From Hsuehochloa calcarea (Eukaryota; Streptophyta; Magnoliopsida; Poales; Poaceae): 64,000 nucleotides of DNA. A model generated the notes under the pieces. The model searched no databases, was not told the DNA's origin, and saw nothing but the letters and a program-made list of their open reading frames with translations. The stretch lies in assembly GCA_036346395.1 (NCBI GenBank), contig CM070604.1, positions 35,429,662-35,493,661 of the forward strand. The letters run 5' to 3'. A program made the position numbers and the translations under genes. Shown here in pieces: positions 25,101-34,851 of this stretch (position 1 is the first letter of the stretch; each line of letters opens with the position of its first letter).

Positions 25101-28100
25101 GGAACTTCTCTTCCAACATAACCTGTTGTTGGAATGCCCTCGAAGGAGGACATGATAGTCATTAACATAGGCTTTATAAGGTAGACTGAAGCCTCCTCAG
25201 GATATGAATGAACGCAGGCACAACAAAGAAGTCCAACCTCTGAAGTAGCACCAGGAAGAATATTTGCATTAACAAACTTGGCAATTTTCTTCAGGGACTG
25301 CCAATTGGGGAAGGGTAAATTAGCGTGTTTACGGACAAGGAAGTGGAGCAACATTTAACTACAATGCAATACCTGATTAAATAAGGGTTTCGATAACTTC
25401 CCCAGAAGAATTTCTAGCACACAAAAATAGTATGGACTGTCCTCAACAAGAAAAGTTCCCGACATGATTGAGGTTTGGTAACCCTCATTACTGCCACATC
25501 CAAATGAAAAAAAGTGTTATCTGTTATGTTCAGAAAAATATCTCAGTAGTAACAATAACTCAGGATTTTAGCAATCACAGCTTACATGGGACTACTTGAT
25601 TCCAAATTCTGAAGCACAGAAAGCAGACGATCAAAGAATTCATCTAGCCAGTTTGACAAAGAGGTAGTTTGCAGGAAAGAAGGCACATCATCACTAACAC
25701 CAACTGTAGCTAGCTATAAACACCAAAGGATGGTTAGCATATAACATTACTCCTTAGTCCTTACCATAAAACCAGTATTGCAACAAAAAAGGTGAAAAAA
25801 TAGACACACTTACATTTGAAAATATGGAACCAATTAACTGCATCGTAGCTATAGTTTTGGGTGGATCGTTAGCATCCATACCAAGTAATGCATTTGAAAG
25901 GGAAGTGACAATAAGATCATTTAATGTATCAACGGTGCTACTATTATCAGAGTGAGATGAACATAAAGAACTTAGAAGAAGTGCACGTCCAGAAAATGCA
26001 ACAGATGTGACAGCATTCTTTAACTGGTGGGTGGCAGTAGTCTGTCAGAAAAATTAAAACAGTTAGCTTGCTTTCAACTAGAAAGTATGCACTTAAACAG
26101 ATTGTCGGGCTCTCATAAGTTGTAACGGCAGCAAATCTCTGCAAAAAAAAAAAAAAGAATATTGCATAGATATTAACTTACTGTCTCTAAGGCTAGTTGG
26201 AAGTTTGTTGCAACAAAGGGAAGCACGAGGGATGGCTCAACATAAGACAGGATTGAAGTTGCCATGGAAACTGTTTCGGCAAGAGAATCATCCTTGCTAT
26301 ACTGACCACGATCCAGTAATTTCATTATTACTTTGACAAAAGCAGCTCTTTCTTCCTTTCCCAAACAAAACTGTTTGTGTTTTTCATCCATTGTATCACT
26401 ATGGTGCAAACATTATATCAGATGAAAATGCAGTAAATTAAACGAAGATCCTTTAAGCTGCACGTACAAGTCAAGATTGGTCACTTACAATTGCTCATGT
26501 TGAAGGCGTCTTTCGAAGTAAAGAACAAGATGACGCAGAAAACGCTCCAGTGAGTAGGTCCAACGACCCCCATTTGATGGATGATAGAACCTAAAAGCCA
26601 AAAAGATTCAAGTTAAAACAAAATAAAGAACCAGTACAACAAGCACAAAGAAGTCCAAAGATCAGAAGACAGACTGTTCTAGAAAATTTATGAGCTTCTC
26701 AAAATGCTCCAGTGCCAGACTTTTAGGCTTCAAAAGGTATACCTGCAAAAGATTTGTTTTTTAAAAAAGGTGTGACTCTTTTCTTCCTTTAGTTGAACAA
26801 TGTAATAAGGTGTAATGTTTACAAAGTACCATAAATATAGCATCTCTATGTTTACTTTGCCAAGTCTGTCCCATATGAGCATAAAGGATGGTAACAATTT
26901 TATCATCGGAATATAGAAGACATTTTACTTGCTATCGACTGAACAAGTGATCAAAATCATGACAAAAGCCTCATTATATTTTATTCCCGTATCAAGGCAT
27001 CAAAGATTCAGAGGATAAAGTGCATAAGTATCTTCAGTAACCCTGTCAGATGAAGAAAAAACAAAAGCTGAAAGGATATCAATAACTTACAATGGATTTT
27101 GCAATTGCCTTGGAAGGTGTTCTGGTCTTACTGGAAAATAAAAATCTTGTGTTCCTAGGCACCTCCAGTGGAAAGGGGTATGACCCATTCCCACTTGATA
27201 TAGGAACCTAGCCACAAAGAAAGAAATATATCAATGAATGTGGAAGAAAATATTCAGTCAAGCAAACTTTTTGCATGGATTTGCCATAATGGTACAGTCT
27301 GTCAGTTGAATAACATAAGATGTGCTTTTCTGATGTATATATGGTATAAAACTCTTTAGTATTTGTAATAAAAAAAAACACATGCAAATAGATTTTATTA
27401 TAAATTAGGTTTGACATATATCAATAACACAGAAGAAATGCCAGCTAGCTTCACTCGAGCTGGAAAATTTGATGAGATCCAAGAAAGCATTATATTCGCC
27501 TCAATGTTCCAAATAACGCACTATCTGCTGTAGCGGAAAGTGAGGTTGGGTACTACATTGTGATTGCTGTAGTGTCCCTGTGCGGTGCTCTGCTATAGCA
27601 GCGCTGAAGCATGAACATTTCAAATTTCTATTTGCCCATTTATTGCACCTCTTTTTTTGGAGGTTTTACTTTTAAGATTACGTAACTTTGTATTTTTTTT
27701 GCAAACATGGTCGAGCATGTTGCATCATCTATATCACCAATATCCACTGTAGAAACACTCTACCACTATGATTCCACTACCTCTCTTTACAACTTGATCC
27801 ACCTTCATGTAAGAGTGAAAAGGCTGGAAATCTAACATGCAAATTTCAAAAAACAAGAAGCTAATAACAGGTTCATTTTTTAAATGAACAAATATTCCTA
27901 TTCTTAAGAGAACTTAAGTGATAGAAAATACAATTATGCAGCAAGACATGTAAGATTAAATGCAAAATGCTTCAACAGTTAGTGTCTACCTTCATCAAGC
28001 ACCCAAGCTAACTACTACCTAAGAAATCAAGCTGAAAGGGCCAACATACCTCAAACATGTTCAAGTATCTTGTAAACAACAACGGCAGAAAATTTTCCCA

Positions 28101-30715
28101 GTCAACTGATCTGGAATTTTTTATACAACGTGCTATGATGGAAGCCCATTGGATATCCCAGAAGTTACAATTTGTGATGGAATCCCATATGTCAAGACAT
28201 TGTGCAATCCAGTCACTACAAACCAGTGCCAAAATTAGTTGAAAGAATGATATATGAGGATGTTCAGCTACAGAAGGGAGAGAGGAGCTTATTGATCAAA
28301 TATATGCTCATTTCAATTACGTCGTAAAATGATCCTGGTTCCTTGAGTTTGCAGGAAGAAACAGCCTAAGAAAACCAACACCTTCAAATGCTGAGTTATG
28401 CCATGGATTTTCCAGCAAGAGCCTGTAGTTCCAATATGGTATCAGGTAAGGCACTTCAATGTTGGCAGCACATTTTAAGCAAAAATTTCCAGTTATGGTG
28501 ATAAAAAGTCAATCACATACTTTGTGCTATTTTTTCAAATTTTAACAATAGTAATAATATGGAAAGCAATAACAATGATTGTAATTATACAAGGACCAAA
28601 GAAACGGTGCATATATAAAACTAGATGTGTTCAGTTGCTGTTTTGGATATTCACTATTGGGCTTATCACCGAAAGAAAAGAAAAAAGCAGAGTAAATTTC
28701 ACCAGAGGTCCCTAAAAGTGCAAGCATGGTACTTAAGTCCCCGAGTGGTACTTGAGAGCAGGGATAAAAAAACCGGCCGGTAACCGTTACCGGCCGGTAA
28801 CCGGTAAAAAAAAAACCGGCCGAAATTTTTAAATTTTGAATTTGAATTTTTGACTCCATAATGTCCTTCCCTAGTTGGTTTAGGCATTCTTATGCTAGAT
28901 TATGTATTGAAACATTAGTTTTTAGTATATTTAGCACTCTTAAAACATAAATGAGGACTTTTTATGTACAACTTGAAACACTTTCTCATTAATTGGATTG
29001 CATGCAACTATGAGAGAATTGGATTGCATCATTATTTGCTCAGGATTGGATTGATTCTTTAATCCTATACTTTCAAATCATTTAGTGACGCGATATGATT
29101 AATAAGAGATACGAAAAAGTATTTGCTAATAGTTTGTTCAGCGACACAGGTTTCATATGTATGATTACTAGTATCAACTATGAGAGAAACATTTTCTCAT
29201 TAATATTTGCATTGTTCCAAATTTAAATTTCATAATTACCATTTTCACCATTTCCGGTTTTTCCGATTTTTTTCCGGTTTGACCGGTTACCGGCCGGTAA
29301 AATTTCGAATTTAAAAATTCAAAATTTGAATTCGCACCGGTTTTTTCCGAATTTCCAGAATCGTACGCGTTATCATATCGCTTCACGGCCGGGATTTCAT
29401 CCGGTACCGAGATTTCGATCCCTGCTTGAGAGTCCCTAAAGTTGCAATTTGATCTGGCGGGTCACAAACTTGCATAGGAATGGTACTTAGGTCCCTAAAC
29501 ATGCATATTAATCTAGCATGTCCCTAAATAGGCATAGTTATAGCACTTATAGCCGTTGGAGTGAGGCCGGTCTGACCAGCCATTGGTTGGCCATATTGGC
29601 TGGCAGTTAGACCGGATTTCCTTGTTTTTCTGCAAATTCTCCCCCAACAGCTAGTTTCTTTGTATGAGTGTATATATACCCCTTGTGGTAGGTTGTGGGG
29701 GGTTGCTGATGCTATTTTCGTCCCCCTTGAGCTAACAGCAAGTCCTCTTTTCTTTTTTGTGCATGTGTTGCACTTGGTGAGTTTATTGAGAAAAATCCCA
29801 GTGCATGTGTTGTGTTAGGTGTTTGCCAACACCTAAGCAGCTTGGAGGAGTTGGATCGGTGATCTTCTCAAAGAAGGTTGTGAGAAGATCCAGGCGTTGT
29901 GAGTGGTTCGGTGCTCACCTTCTCCAGAGGAAGAGCAACCCCGAGTGGATTCGACGTATTGACTTAATTTGTGGAGCCAGACCAATTCGTTTGGGCTTAC
30001 TTAAACGCAGATTAGGGGAAACCGGTAAGTTTCCGACCACCACGGGAAAAAGATCAAGTGTCTTTGTGGTTTGTTTTTATTGTGCTTTATATTCTTACAA
30101 TTTACATTCGTAGAATTAAATTGTTTGTTTGTCACCTTACGTTTGCATTCCTTGACTTAGATTTAGTTTGTTGGTGCACTTAGTCGAGACTAGTTGATTT
30201 AGGTTTTAAATTGTGCAAAACCGATTGATGTACAATTCCGCATAAAACTAGATTTTGGCTACAAAAGAATTTCTAAACCGCCTATTCAAACCCCCCCCCC
30301 CCGGCTCTAGTCGGCCTCCTCGACCTTACAAAGTGCAACAACGCATGCGTGGCAAACCCACATCGACTAAATCAGCAAGGCCATGTCAGATACAACCGCT
30401 AGCTAATGGATAAAATGATGTAATTGCCTGATGGAGAGAACTACAAAGACCTTAGTGCCACACCTATGCAAGTTGAAGTACCCGTCAGATTGCCACGCCT
30501 AACCTTAGCCGCGCAACAACTTCTTTGGTAGTTTGGTTCGTTGCCACACTTTTTTAGCTACATAGCAACATGTCATAGACTCAGTTTCTTGACTAATTTT
30601 GTCTAACTTGTGGCCACAATTTTTGTGGCAAGCGACACTTTGCCTAAGCCTAGTTATGGCAAAGTTAGCCATGAACCAAACATGCCCTAAAATGCAATTT
30701 TAGGGACCTAAATAT

Positions 30716-30785
<70 letters not shown>

Positions 30786-33737
30786 TAAGTTTACACACCT
30801 CTGACACAACTCACACCAAAAGGAACATAAAAAAATTTAAATATATATAGACAAACTATTTTAGGATATATGAATTAGAGTGCTGGAAAGTAAGAAAATG
30901 GACTTATGGGATTTGAACACCAACATTAAGTACCAACAAGGCTTATGTTTGAAGACAATTGGTAGTGGACTAGTTGCTATTATATGCTGCAGCCACTATG
31001 GGTGGTTAGATACGTTTGTTATTGCCATCCTTTGTTTTTCTTCTACTACGCTGTCCAATAAAAGTCAGATGGACACATGCGAAGCATAGGTTTACTGGAT
31101 CAAAGTGTGATCTTGTCCAGCTAAACACTATACAGGTTTATTGAGGGTGGGTCAGTAACCAACAACAGGAATGAGCTGGAAACAAGTAAACACTCATGCT
31201 GAATATGTCAAAGAGAAGCTACCAAACCTGAATTCTGACCAAATGAATATGCCAAAGAGAAGCTACCAAACCTGAATTCTGACCAAATCTCAGCAGCCGC
31301 ACCTTCAGGAAAGAAACTCCTAGATGCACGCACCAAGGAGGTGACAGTCTCGAAGTGTTGATGCCTAACTTTCCAGCCCTCAGGCCCCATGTTTCTGAAA
31401 CGACCATGCCATTCGTTCTGTTATTTTGCGTCATTCTTTCAACACCGGAACATGTGTGTGTTCAGAACTATACCTCTTGAAATGAGTCCTTATCAATGTA
31501 TCGTACAGCGGCCTCCATTGCACACCAAGTGAAAGTGTCTTCCCATGCTTTTTGAAAAGCCTGATGAGCAAACCTCCCCACTTAATCTGGTTATCAATCA
31601 TTTGCCAAGCAAAAAAAAATGCATCACCAAAGAGCAAACAGATCTTAACGATCCATAGAAAAATCATTAATTACTGGCAATTACCTGAACAACAAACTTG
31701 TTCTGCGATGCATGAAATATTTCCAATCCAAGCTCTACAAGAGCATGTACATCCTCAGGAGCAACATCACTCTTCGCTTTGATAAAACTAAATCCATAGC
31801 AAAATCAAGCATCCACATTAATTATATTGCTAAGAACAGTATACCAGATTATTTACCAAATCCAAAGCACTCAGAGGCTCAGAGCAAACCAGATTATTTG
31901 TATCAACAGTACACAATTGCATTGTTAGTATGCCACAACAAAAAAAAAGCAAGCTGCATCCTTCCTAGTATAGCATCACTTCAATTAAACAATTCACACA
32001 GGATTGTGCAGACAAGTTTCACATTACTACCAAATGTATCCAATTGTAGCAAGCAGATAAAAAATCAAATATGCCAAAAAAAAAGGGGGAAGAACCTAAT
32101 GCAAACCCATTTTTGCGTACTAACATGCTAACGCATCATGTGGGCCACAGTCCACTAGATGAGATTTGGATGGATTAGATTCAAAAGGCTGAGGGACACA
32201 TATATAAATATTTGCAAACAAACCCCTAACAGCTCGAGAAATAATTTATGATGGATCCCACCCCCTCGAATCCCTTTGAATCTGATAGATCAATCAATTA
32301 TAACAGCCCACATGATAGTTTTACATACTAGCACCCAAAGAGGGGTTTGCCTGGATACTTAGTATCTCATAAAGAAATTATGGAGAGGTCTGCCTGTGGA
32401 ATTGGTGGAGAAGATGGAGTATGGTGGTCATATGAATTGGTTGAACAATAGATAGGTGCCAGTACCACTGCCACCATTGTTCCATTTGGATCACGGAACC
32501 GCACGAAAGCCACTGTGGCCATTGCCTTTGCCAGGGGGGAGGGGGGGTCTGCGCTCGCAATGCATTTGGGAGTGGATTGAAACAATAGGGAGGAGGGAGG
32601 TTGCCGAACCAGAACTAGTGGTGTGCATTTGAATCATGCCCCGTGAGACCCTTGGATCTCAATTAAGCGGCCTGTATCGATCAAGTTCTGATTCTGAGAG
32701 TATTTTGCAGCCATGGATGGAGTCACTGGGTACTGCACAGGAGCTCGCCAGAGAACCATGGATCTGGGTCGTGGTCGCCAGAGTTGGAGAAGAGCATTCT
32801 GGACATTTTGTGTGGGAGAAAAATGGGGAAATAGGGTGACAAGGTGGAAATACACCTAAAGTGGAATAGTATAAACATTTCCACCTTTGTAGTGCCATTT
32901 TATTGAGTAAATTCTTTGGGGTGGCATTTCACGATAGTACAATCCTTTGAGTGCCACTTTATGAAAAATCCCAAAATTCAAAGGAATCCGGCAAACTACG
33001 CGGAGCTATACATTTGACTGTATACACCAACTCAAGGATAATTCAACATACTTCTGGCGATTGCATACATCCGAATCCCCAAATTGGATCAAAATTGCAC
33101 CTCAGAAACCATTAGCCATCGAAAGCGATTTCAGAAAATCACTCGTTTGCTGTCCTGATTTTCAGTGTGGTCTATAGCTCCAAAAACCCAGTAAAAGACC
33201 ACAAATATACACCAACAAGCGCAACAAATTCGAACTCTACAGTTCTCCACTAGTGAATTGCAGCATACCTCAAATTCACGACATAGCCCGGCACTAGTAA
33301 CAACCAAAAACAAGCTCCAGAGAGCTGACGCCGGAACCAACAATTTCCCCCAACCCAAACACGATCGCACAACCAAAACATGGCACTCAGCTACACAATG
33401 AAATCACTGCAAGACGAATTCCGCACTCCCTACCGGTTGTCTCGTCACACGATCCCGAAAACGAAATCGCCCAAAAACGACTCCAGATTACAACGCCGCC
33501 GCCCCGACCGAGAGGTGCAAACAAAACCTTAAAAGCGAATCGAATCGGAACGAGAGCAAGGGTTCGAGGTAATTACAGGTCGAAGACGGAGATCCACTTC
33601 AGCGTGGCGTAGGCGGAGCCGGGGTCCCCGAGGCACCACGCGTCCCTGGCCGCCCGCACCGCGCCGGCGAACGCCTCTGCCTCCCCCCGCGCCGCATCCG
33701 CAACCGACGGCGGCAGCCACGCGTTGTAGAGGTGCAT
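1..33737 (-). CDS. PA200: Proteasome activator PA200 (PSME4/Blm10 family), 3' end off the window
   Basis: The product is the large HEAT-repeat activator that caps the 20S proteasome and promotes ATP-independent peptide and acetylated-histone degradation, in nucleus and cytosol (established family knowledge). I recognise the plant PA200 start MHLYNAWLPP and the following TLKWISVFDL, the large exon 27 containing SWPRTPSWISL, and the C-terminal block around IATIHGAV and LSVPYDM. Thirty-three exons were joined by GT-AG junctions (one GC-AG). Their lengths sum to about 5,239 bases, with phase kept at all 32 junctions and no stop codon. About 1,746 codons are present against roughly 1,800 in plant relatives, so only the extreme C terminus, which carries the proteasome-docking tail, lies to the left of base 1. 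Exon positions are given in the three block entries. Introns hold many transposons but no exon is broken. The start is the first ATG after a TATA box and fits the family N terminus. Confidence 0.93.
886..1055 (-). repeat. 3' LTR of the TRIM-like element
   Basis: This repeat begins TGTGGGAAGATG on the plus strand and matches 1742-1909 apart from a few substitutions and a 2-base indel near its inner end. The near identity suggests a fairly young insertion. Confidence 0.88.
1742..1909 (-). repeat. 5' LTR of the TRIM-like element
   Basis: This is the partner of 886-1055. It is placed as the 5' LTR because the primer-binding site (1730-1741) abuts its inner edge on the minus strand. Confidence 0.88.
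3054..4329. other. PA200 intron 27, with a short inverted repeat
   Basis: This intron is 1.28 kb with no coding signal. An 18 bp near-perfect inverted repeat (3254-3271 and 3328-3345, one arm GTTATGGTGTGGAGGCCA, two mismatches) encloses a CAG-rich loop of about 56 bases. It could be a remnant foldback element, but no target-site duplication was found. Confidence 0.55.
5908..7701 (+). repeat. Left (5') LTR of element A
   Basis: This LTR is 1,794 bp including a later 231 bp MITE at 6174-6404. Without it the length (about 1.56 kb) is close to the 1,587 bp right LTR. The two LTRs differ by scattered substitutions and small indels, so the insertion is not very recent. Confidence 0.92.
6174..6404. 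mobile_element. hAT-like MITE inside the left LTR of element A
   Basis: This 231 bp insert begins CAGGGATGG and ends GAATCCATG. It is flanked by an 8 bp duplication, GTTACAAC (6166-6173 and 6405-6412), the size made by hAT transposases. It is rich in CCGGCCGGTTACCGG-type palindromes, shared with the element at 28759-29424. The right LTR has a single uninterrupted GTTACAACC, so it landed after element A. Confidence 0.85.
7727..8324 (+). pseudogene. Element A gag, N-terminal part (broken)
   Basis: A reading frame beginning MASSSDVV 25 bases after the left LTR continues through FDGANFKRWQ and FTNAKQLWDELDEKY, typical of the copia gag (UBN2) domain. It then breaks by frameshift near 8050, with the downstream text MVEGRSVMEQLHELR in another frame. 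A small in-frame duplication of LDEKYS occurs at about 8005. The gag is interrupted at about 8325 by a GC-rich insert and resumes near 9104. Confidence 0.8.
8325..9103. mobile_element. GC-rich inverted-repeat insert in element A gag
   Basis: A block of about 780 bp interrupts gag. Its ends carry inverted copies of TAAGCGGTAAGGCGC (near 8344-8359 and 9087-9101) inside arms rich in AAGGCGTCGCC. The core is very GC-rich, with poly-proline-like CTCC runs and about three 18 bp repeats (GATCTTCGTGGCCTCGCT) near 8955-9000. It looks like a non-autonomous DNA transposon. No clear target-site duplication or transposase was found, so the family is unknown. Confidence 0.6.
9104..9685 (+). pseudogene. Element A gag zinc knuckle and protease (broken)
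   Basis: A CCHC zinc knuckle (CFVCGVAGHKANHC, about 9251-9292) ends gag. Downstream is the copia aspartic protease region with WWIDTDATRHI at about 9424. The active-site triad is normally D-S/T-G, and here it reads D-T-D, so the catalytic glycine is lost. The frame stops at 9685 (TAA), where related elements read on towards integrase. Confidence 0.82.
9693..10894 (+). pseudogene. Element A integrase (broken)
   Basis: A GAG-pre-integrase region has a 42 bp in-frame tandem duplication (9786-9827 and 9828-9869), which doubles the WHS-LCHV histidine motif. The integrase core follows with a frameshift near 10130. Its three catalytic positions are visible as LIDSDLCEM, LRSDRGGEY and TNGIAERK. The sequence runs without stops to 10894, where element B is inserted. 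It resumes in the same frame at 16485 after the second copy of the CAGAC target. Confidence 0.88.
10895..12656 (+). repeat. 5' LTR of element B
   Basis: This LTR runs from TGTGGATATC to TCCAACA. It contains clusters of palindromes such as GGTCAGACCGGTC and GCGGTCGGACCGG (about 10995-11335 and 12365-12445), a TATA box, TATAAATAGG (11779-11788), and a C-rich run near its end. Confidence 0.9.
12659..12671 (+). other. Primer-binding site of element B
   Basis: TGGTATCAGAGCC lies two bases after the 5' LTR and is complementary to the 3' end of initiator methionine tRNA, the usual primer of copia elements. Confidence 0.92.
12690..15650 (+). pseudogene. Element B gag and N-terminal pol (broken)
   Basis: Gag is split over at least three frames: DYAYWKNRMQVF near 12756 followed by a stop, AAHEIWNSLETYHEG near 12960, then an open stretch at 13059-13793 with the zinc knuckle CYECGELNHIRANC (about 13517-13558). 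A stop-ridden segment rich in Lys and Glu follows (13794-14920), matching the long coiled-coil tail of Sirevirus gag. Pol starts near 14990 with the protease motif VDSGCSRHMTGD (D-S-G intact) and the pre-integrase WHRRLRYIGFDHL. It ends abruptly at about 15650 in the integrase N terminus because of the deletion. Confidence 0.85.
15652..16479 (+). repeat. Truncated 3' LTR of element B
   Basis: This matches 11797-12656 of the 5' LTR, so only the R/U5-side half remains. The junction with pol shares GTGG on both sides, which suggests deletion by illegitimate recombination at microhomology. Confidence 0.88.
16485..17999 (+). pseudogene. Element A reverse transcriptase and RNase H (broken)
   Basis: This is the copia reverse transcriptase with GCKWIFKRKRRPDG, MDVKTAFLNGEFDEE and SLYGLKQAPKQWH. 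RNase H follows with ISYAVSRLSRY, the TRSTMEAE motif and the end NLADPFTKGL. Inactivating changes are a TGA near 16507 where copia elements usually have Trp, a TAA at 16839-16841 where Tyr is usual, and the catalytic YVDD box reading NVDD (about 17053). Otherwise the frame is long and open, so decay is modest. Confidence 0.92.
18000..18534 (+). other. Element A 3' untranslated region and polypurine tract
   Basis: This is non-coding sequence between the RNase H stop and the right LTR. It ends in AATTGGTGGGGAT, the likely polypurine tract for plus-strand priming, directly before TGTTGG. Confidence 0.7.
18535..20121 (+). repeat. Right (3') LTR of element A
   Basis: This 1,587 bp LTR matches the left LTR throughout but keeps the empty MITE target near 18800. 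It is followed by the target-site duplication CATCT and then by ordinary PA200 intron sequence up to exon 25 at 21144. Confidence 0.92.
20127..20998. other. PA200 intron 25, host sequence right of element A
   Basis: AT-rich intron sequence lies between the CATCT duplication and the exon 25 donor, with no coding or transposon signal recognised. The matching left part of the intron is 5478-5902. Confidence 0.6.
20999..27207 (-). CDS. PA200: PA200 exons 7-25 (middle segment)
   Basis: Exons in transcript order are 27091-27207, 26675-26742, 26489-26590, 26182-26398, 25814-26041, 25586-25713, 25373-25490, 25082-25297, 24853-25002, 24678-24754, 24377-24594, 22828-23041, 22638-22717, 22448-22565, 22188-22358, 21603-21771, 21476-21519, 21224-21266 and 20999-21144. 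The exon 17 end could be off by one base, but phase requires 24377. They code for the Blm10 mid region and following HEAT repeats, with recognisable text such as NGGRWTYSLERFLRHLV, IKPMLMTIMSSFEGIP and PRWALVDKVHLHNMW. All introns are GT-AG. Most are short, but intron 17 (23042-24376) is enlarged by a Helitron-like insert. Exons 23 and 24 are only 44 and 43 bases yet keep the frame together. Confidence 0.92.
22137..22182. repeat. AC/AG microsatellite in PA200 intron 21
   Basis: An AC dinucleotide run of about 30 bases is followed by a GA/AG run, ending just before the exon 21 splice donor (GTAAG, minus strand). Confidence 0.9.
23143..24205 (+). mobile_element. Helitron-like element in PA200 intron 17
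   Basis: The element starts TCTATACTAATTGG and ends GATGACTAG, sitting between host A (23142) and T (24206), the AT target used by Helitrons. About 10 bases before the CTAG end is the hairpin-forming CCATGCGGATGCACGG. It makes no target-site duplication and no terminal inverted repeat. It is AT-rich, about 1.06 kb, and carries no Rep/helicase motif, so it is non-autonomous. It accounts for most of the 1.3 kb intron. Confidence 0.75.
27208..28049. other. PA200 intron 6
   Basis: This intron is 0.84 kb and AT-rich. I see no coding signal or recognisable mobile element in it. Confidence 0.6.
28050..33737 (-). CDS. PA200: PA200 exons 1-6 (N-terminal segment)
   Basis: Exons in transcript order are 33577-33737, 31685-31787, 31474-31586, 31272-31394, 28321-28422 and 28050-28215. 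Junction phases are 2, 0, 2, 2, 2 and 0. They encode the N-terminal HEAT-repeat region, with visible stretches such as VHALVELGLEIFHASQ, WRPLYDTLIRTHFK and NPWHNSAFEGVGFLRLFLP, all typical of the Blm10/PA200 family. Exon 1 is GC-rich, as is usual for the first exon of grass genes, while later exons are AT-richer. Exon 4 ends inside a 44 bp tandem duplication that also copies its donor site. Intron 1 (31788-33576, 1.8 kb) shows nothing recognisable. Intron 4 (28423-31271, 2.8 kb) contains a hAT-like MITE, an LTR remnant and an AT microsatellite. Confidence 0.92.
28759..29424. mobile_element. hAT-like MITE in PA200 intron 4
   Basis: The 666 bp element starts CAGGGAT and ends ATCCCTG (7 bp perfect terminal inverted repeat). 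It is flanked by the 8 bp duplication CTTGAGAG (28751-28758 and 29425-29432). Subterminal CCGGCCGGTAACCGG palindromes and Phe/Lys-like ATTT tracts are shared with the MITE at 6174-6404, so both belong to one family. Confidence 0.87.
29433..30338 (+). repeat. LTR remnant in PA200 intron 4
   Basis: This stretch ends in a C-rich run followed by GGCTCTAGTCGGCC and CGACCTTACA, which resembles the U5 end of plant LTRs. It also has an LTR-like TATATATACCCC (about 29670) and a GCCGGTCTGACC motif (about 29568). I could not find its matching start or a target-site duplication, so the limits are uncertain. It may be a degraded solo LTR. Confidence 0.45.
30718..30783. repeat. AT dinucleotide microsatellite
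   Basis: About 33 uninterrupted AT units lie in intron 4. It is likely to be length-polymorphic and prone to sequencing error. Confidence 0.95.
31201..31288. repeat. 44 bp tandem duplication across the exon 4 donor of PA200
   Basis: Copies 31201-31244 and 31245-31288 differ at one base. The right copy holds the last 17 bases of exon 4 and its GT donor (31270-31271). The left copy holds a second identical donor 44 bases further downstream in the transcript. Only the first donor keeps the reading frame. Confidence 0.93.
31788..33576. other. PA200 intron 1
   Basis: This is a 1.8 kb first intron between the GC-rich exon 1 and exon 2. Short open frames around 32.4-32.9 kb show no recognisable domain. 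I see no mobile-element ends. Confidence 0.6.
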
Positions 33738-33866
33738 CCCCTCTCCCTCTGCCTCTCGTATCGCCTCCGCTTCGTGTTTGCGAGGAATCGAAGTGGGAAT
33801 GGGTGGTGGGAATGGGTGGTAGGTTTGGGTTGGATTTAATCGGGAGGGTGGGGGGCGCGGGGGCGG

Positions 33867-33875
33867 TATTTATAG
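33867..33875 (-). promoter_or_regulatory. TATA box of PA200
   Basis: Read on the minus strand the sequence is CTATAAATA in a GC-rich setting, about 130 bases upstream of the PA200 start codon. A TATA box normally places the transcription start about 30 bases downstream, which predicts a 5' leader of roughly 100 bases. Transcript ends are needed to confirm it. Confidence 0.6.
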
Positions 33876-33975
33876 CGACCGGGTTCTTTCTTCGCCCCCA
33901 AGACGAGCGAAGGAGGGAGACGACGACCGGGAGGGCGACTTCGGCGTCCGGTGCTCCGCTCCACGGGCAAGGGCA

Positions 33976-34159
33976 AGCTGCTGCTGTTACCGGTGACCAC
34001 GCACGCGCGTCGCGCCCCCCTGCGGCGGGATGGTTACTGACTTACTTGGCTGCCTGGACTCGGTGTAAGCTGCTGCTGTTACCGGTGACCACGCACGCGC
34101 GTCGCGCCCTCCTTCGGCGGGATGGTTACTGACTTACTGGGCTGCCTGGACTCGGTGTA
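33976..34159. repeat. 92 bp tandem duplication in the PA200 upstream region
   Basis: Two head-to-tail copies (33976-34067 and 34068-34159) share the core TTACCGGTGACCACGCACGC and end in CTCGGTGTA. They differ at only a few bases. The block is GC-rich and sits 240-420 bases upstream of the PA200 start codon. It may duplicate promoter elements, but no known site was recognised. Confidence 0.85.
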
Positions 34160-34270
34160 CGGTGGACTACGGGATTGTAGTTAAGGCTGTGTAAGTCTGT
34201 AACCGTGCGGATCACGATTCACGACGTTCCGGGGGTTGGCGACCGGCGATGCATCCATCTTGCTCTTGCC

Positions 34271-34851
34271 TTTTTGTTTTTTTTTTCAAGAACGTCGGCA
34301 ATTTATTAATTATAAAAACATTATTACAAAAAATCTATCGGATACACCCTGGTACAATATTATAAATAAAAGAGCTAACAGAGTGCTCACAAGATCTAGC
34401 TAAAATATGTACCACAACATTCACCATATGATTAATATAACGAAAAATAATCGAGAAAAAACTCTCTGTCATATAATTGATATCAAAAATAACCGCACCA
34501 ATAGACGACCGATCTCGCATCGACAAATTTAACCGTTGCACCACAGACAAGCAATCATAAGCAAAGATGATCTTTTGATATCCTTCATCACAAGCGAGGG
34601 TTGTTGTATGGTGAAACGTTAATACTTCTGCTAACTTCGGTATAGTGATTCTATCAAGGCGTTCGTTATAGACAGCCAAGCATTCACCAATGTGGTTTCG
34701 AACTACCACGTTAACCCCTATCTAACAAGAGGAAGCAAATAGTATCGTATCGATATTAATAAGGACCGTACCTGCCGATGGCGAAGTCCATTTAAGGATT
34801 GAAAGCAAGGACTCACGCCTATGACCTGAATGCAGATTGAAGATATGCAAC
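34271..34851 (-). pseudogene. LINE RNase H-like domain and poly-A tail (broken)
   Basis: Text such as GVNVVVRNHIGECLAVYNER, AEVLTFHHTTTLA and IIFAYDCLSVVQRL matches the C-terminal RNase H-like (RVT_3) domain of plant L1 elements. The expected D-E-D positions are only partly kept. It ends at the poly-A tail. Confidence 0.75.

Noticed and set aside
29805..30113. 102-residue plus-strand frame in PA200 intron 4
   Set aside because: It lies in an LTR-like remnant, antisense to the gene, without a recognised domain.
32367..32898. Cluster of short frames in PA200 intron 1, considered as an alternative first exon or a nested gene
   Set aside because: No family resemblance, no supported splice pattern, and exon 1 joins exon 2 in perfect phase without it.
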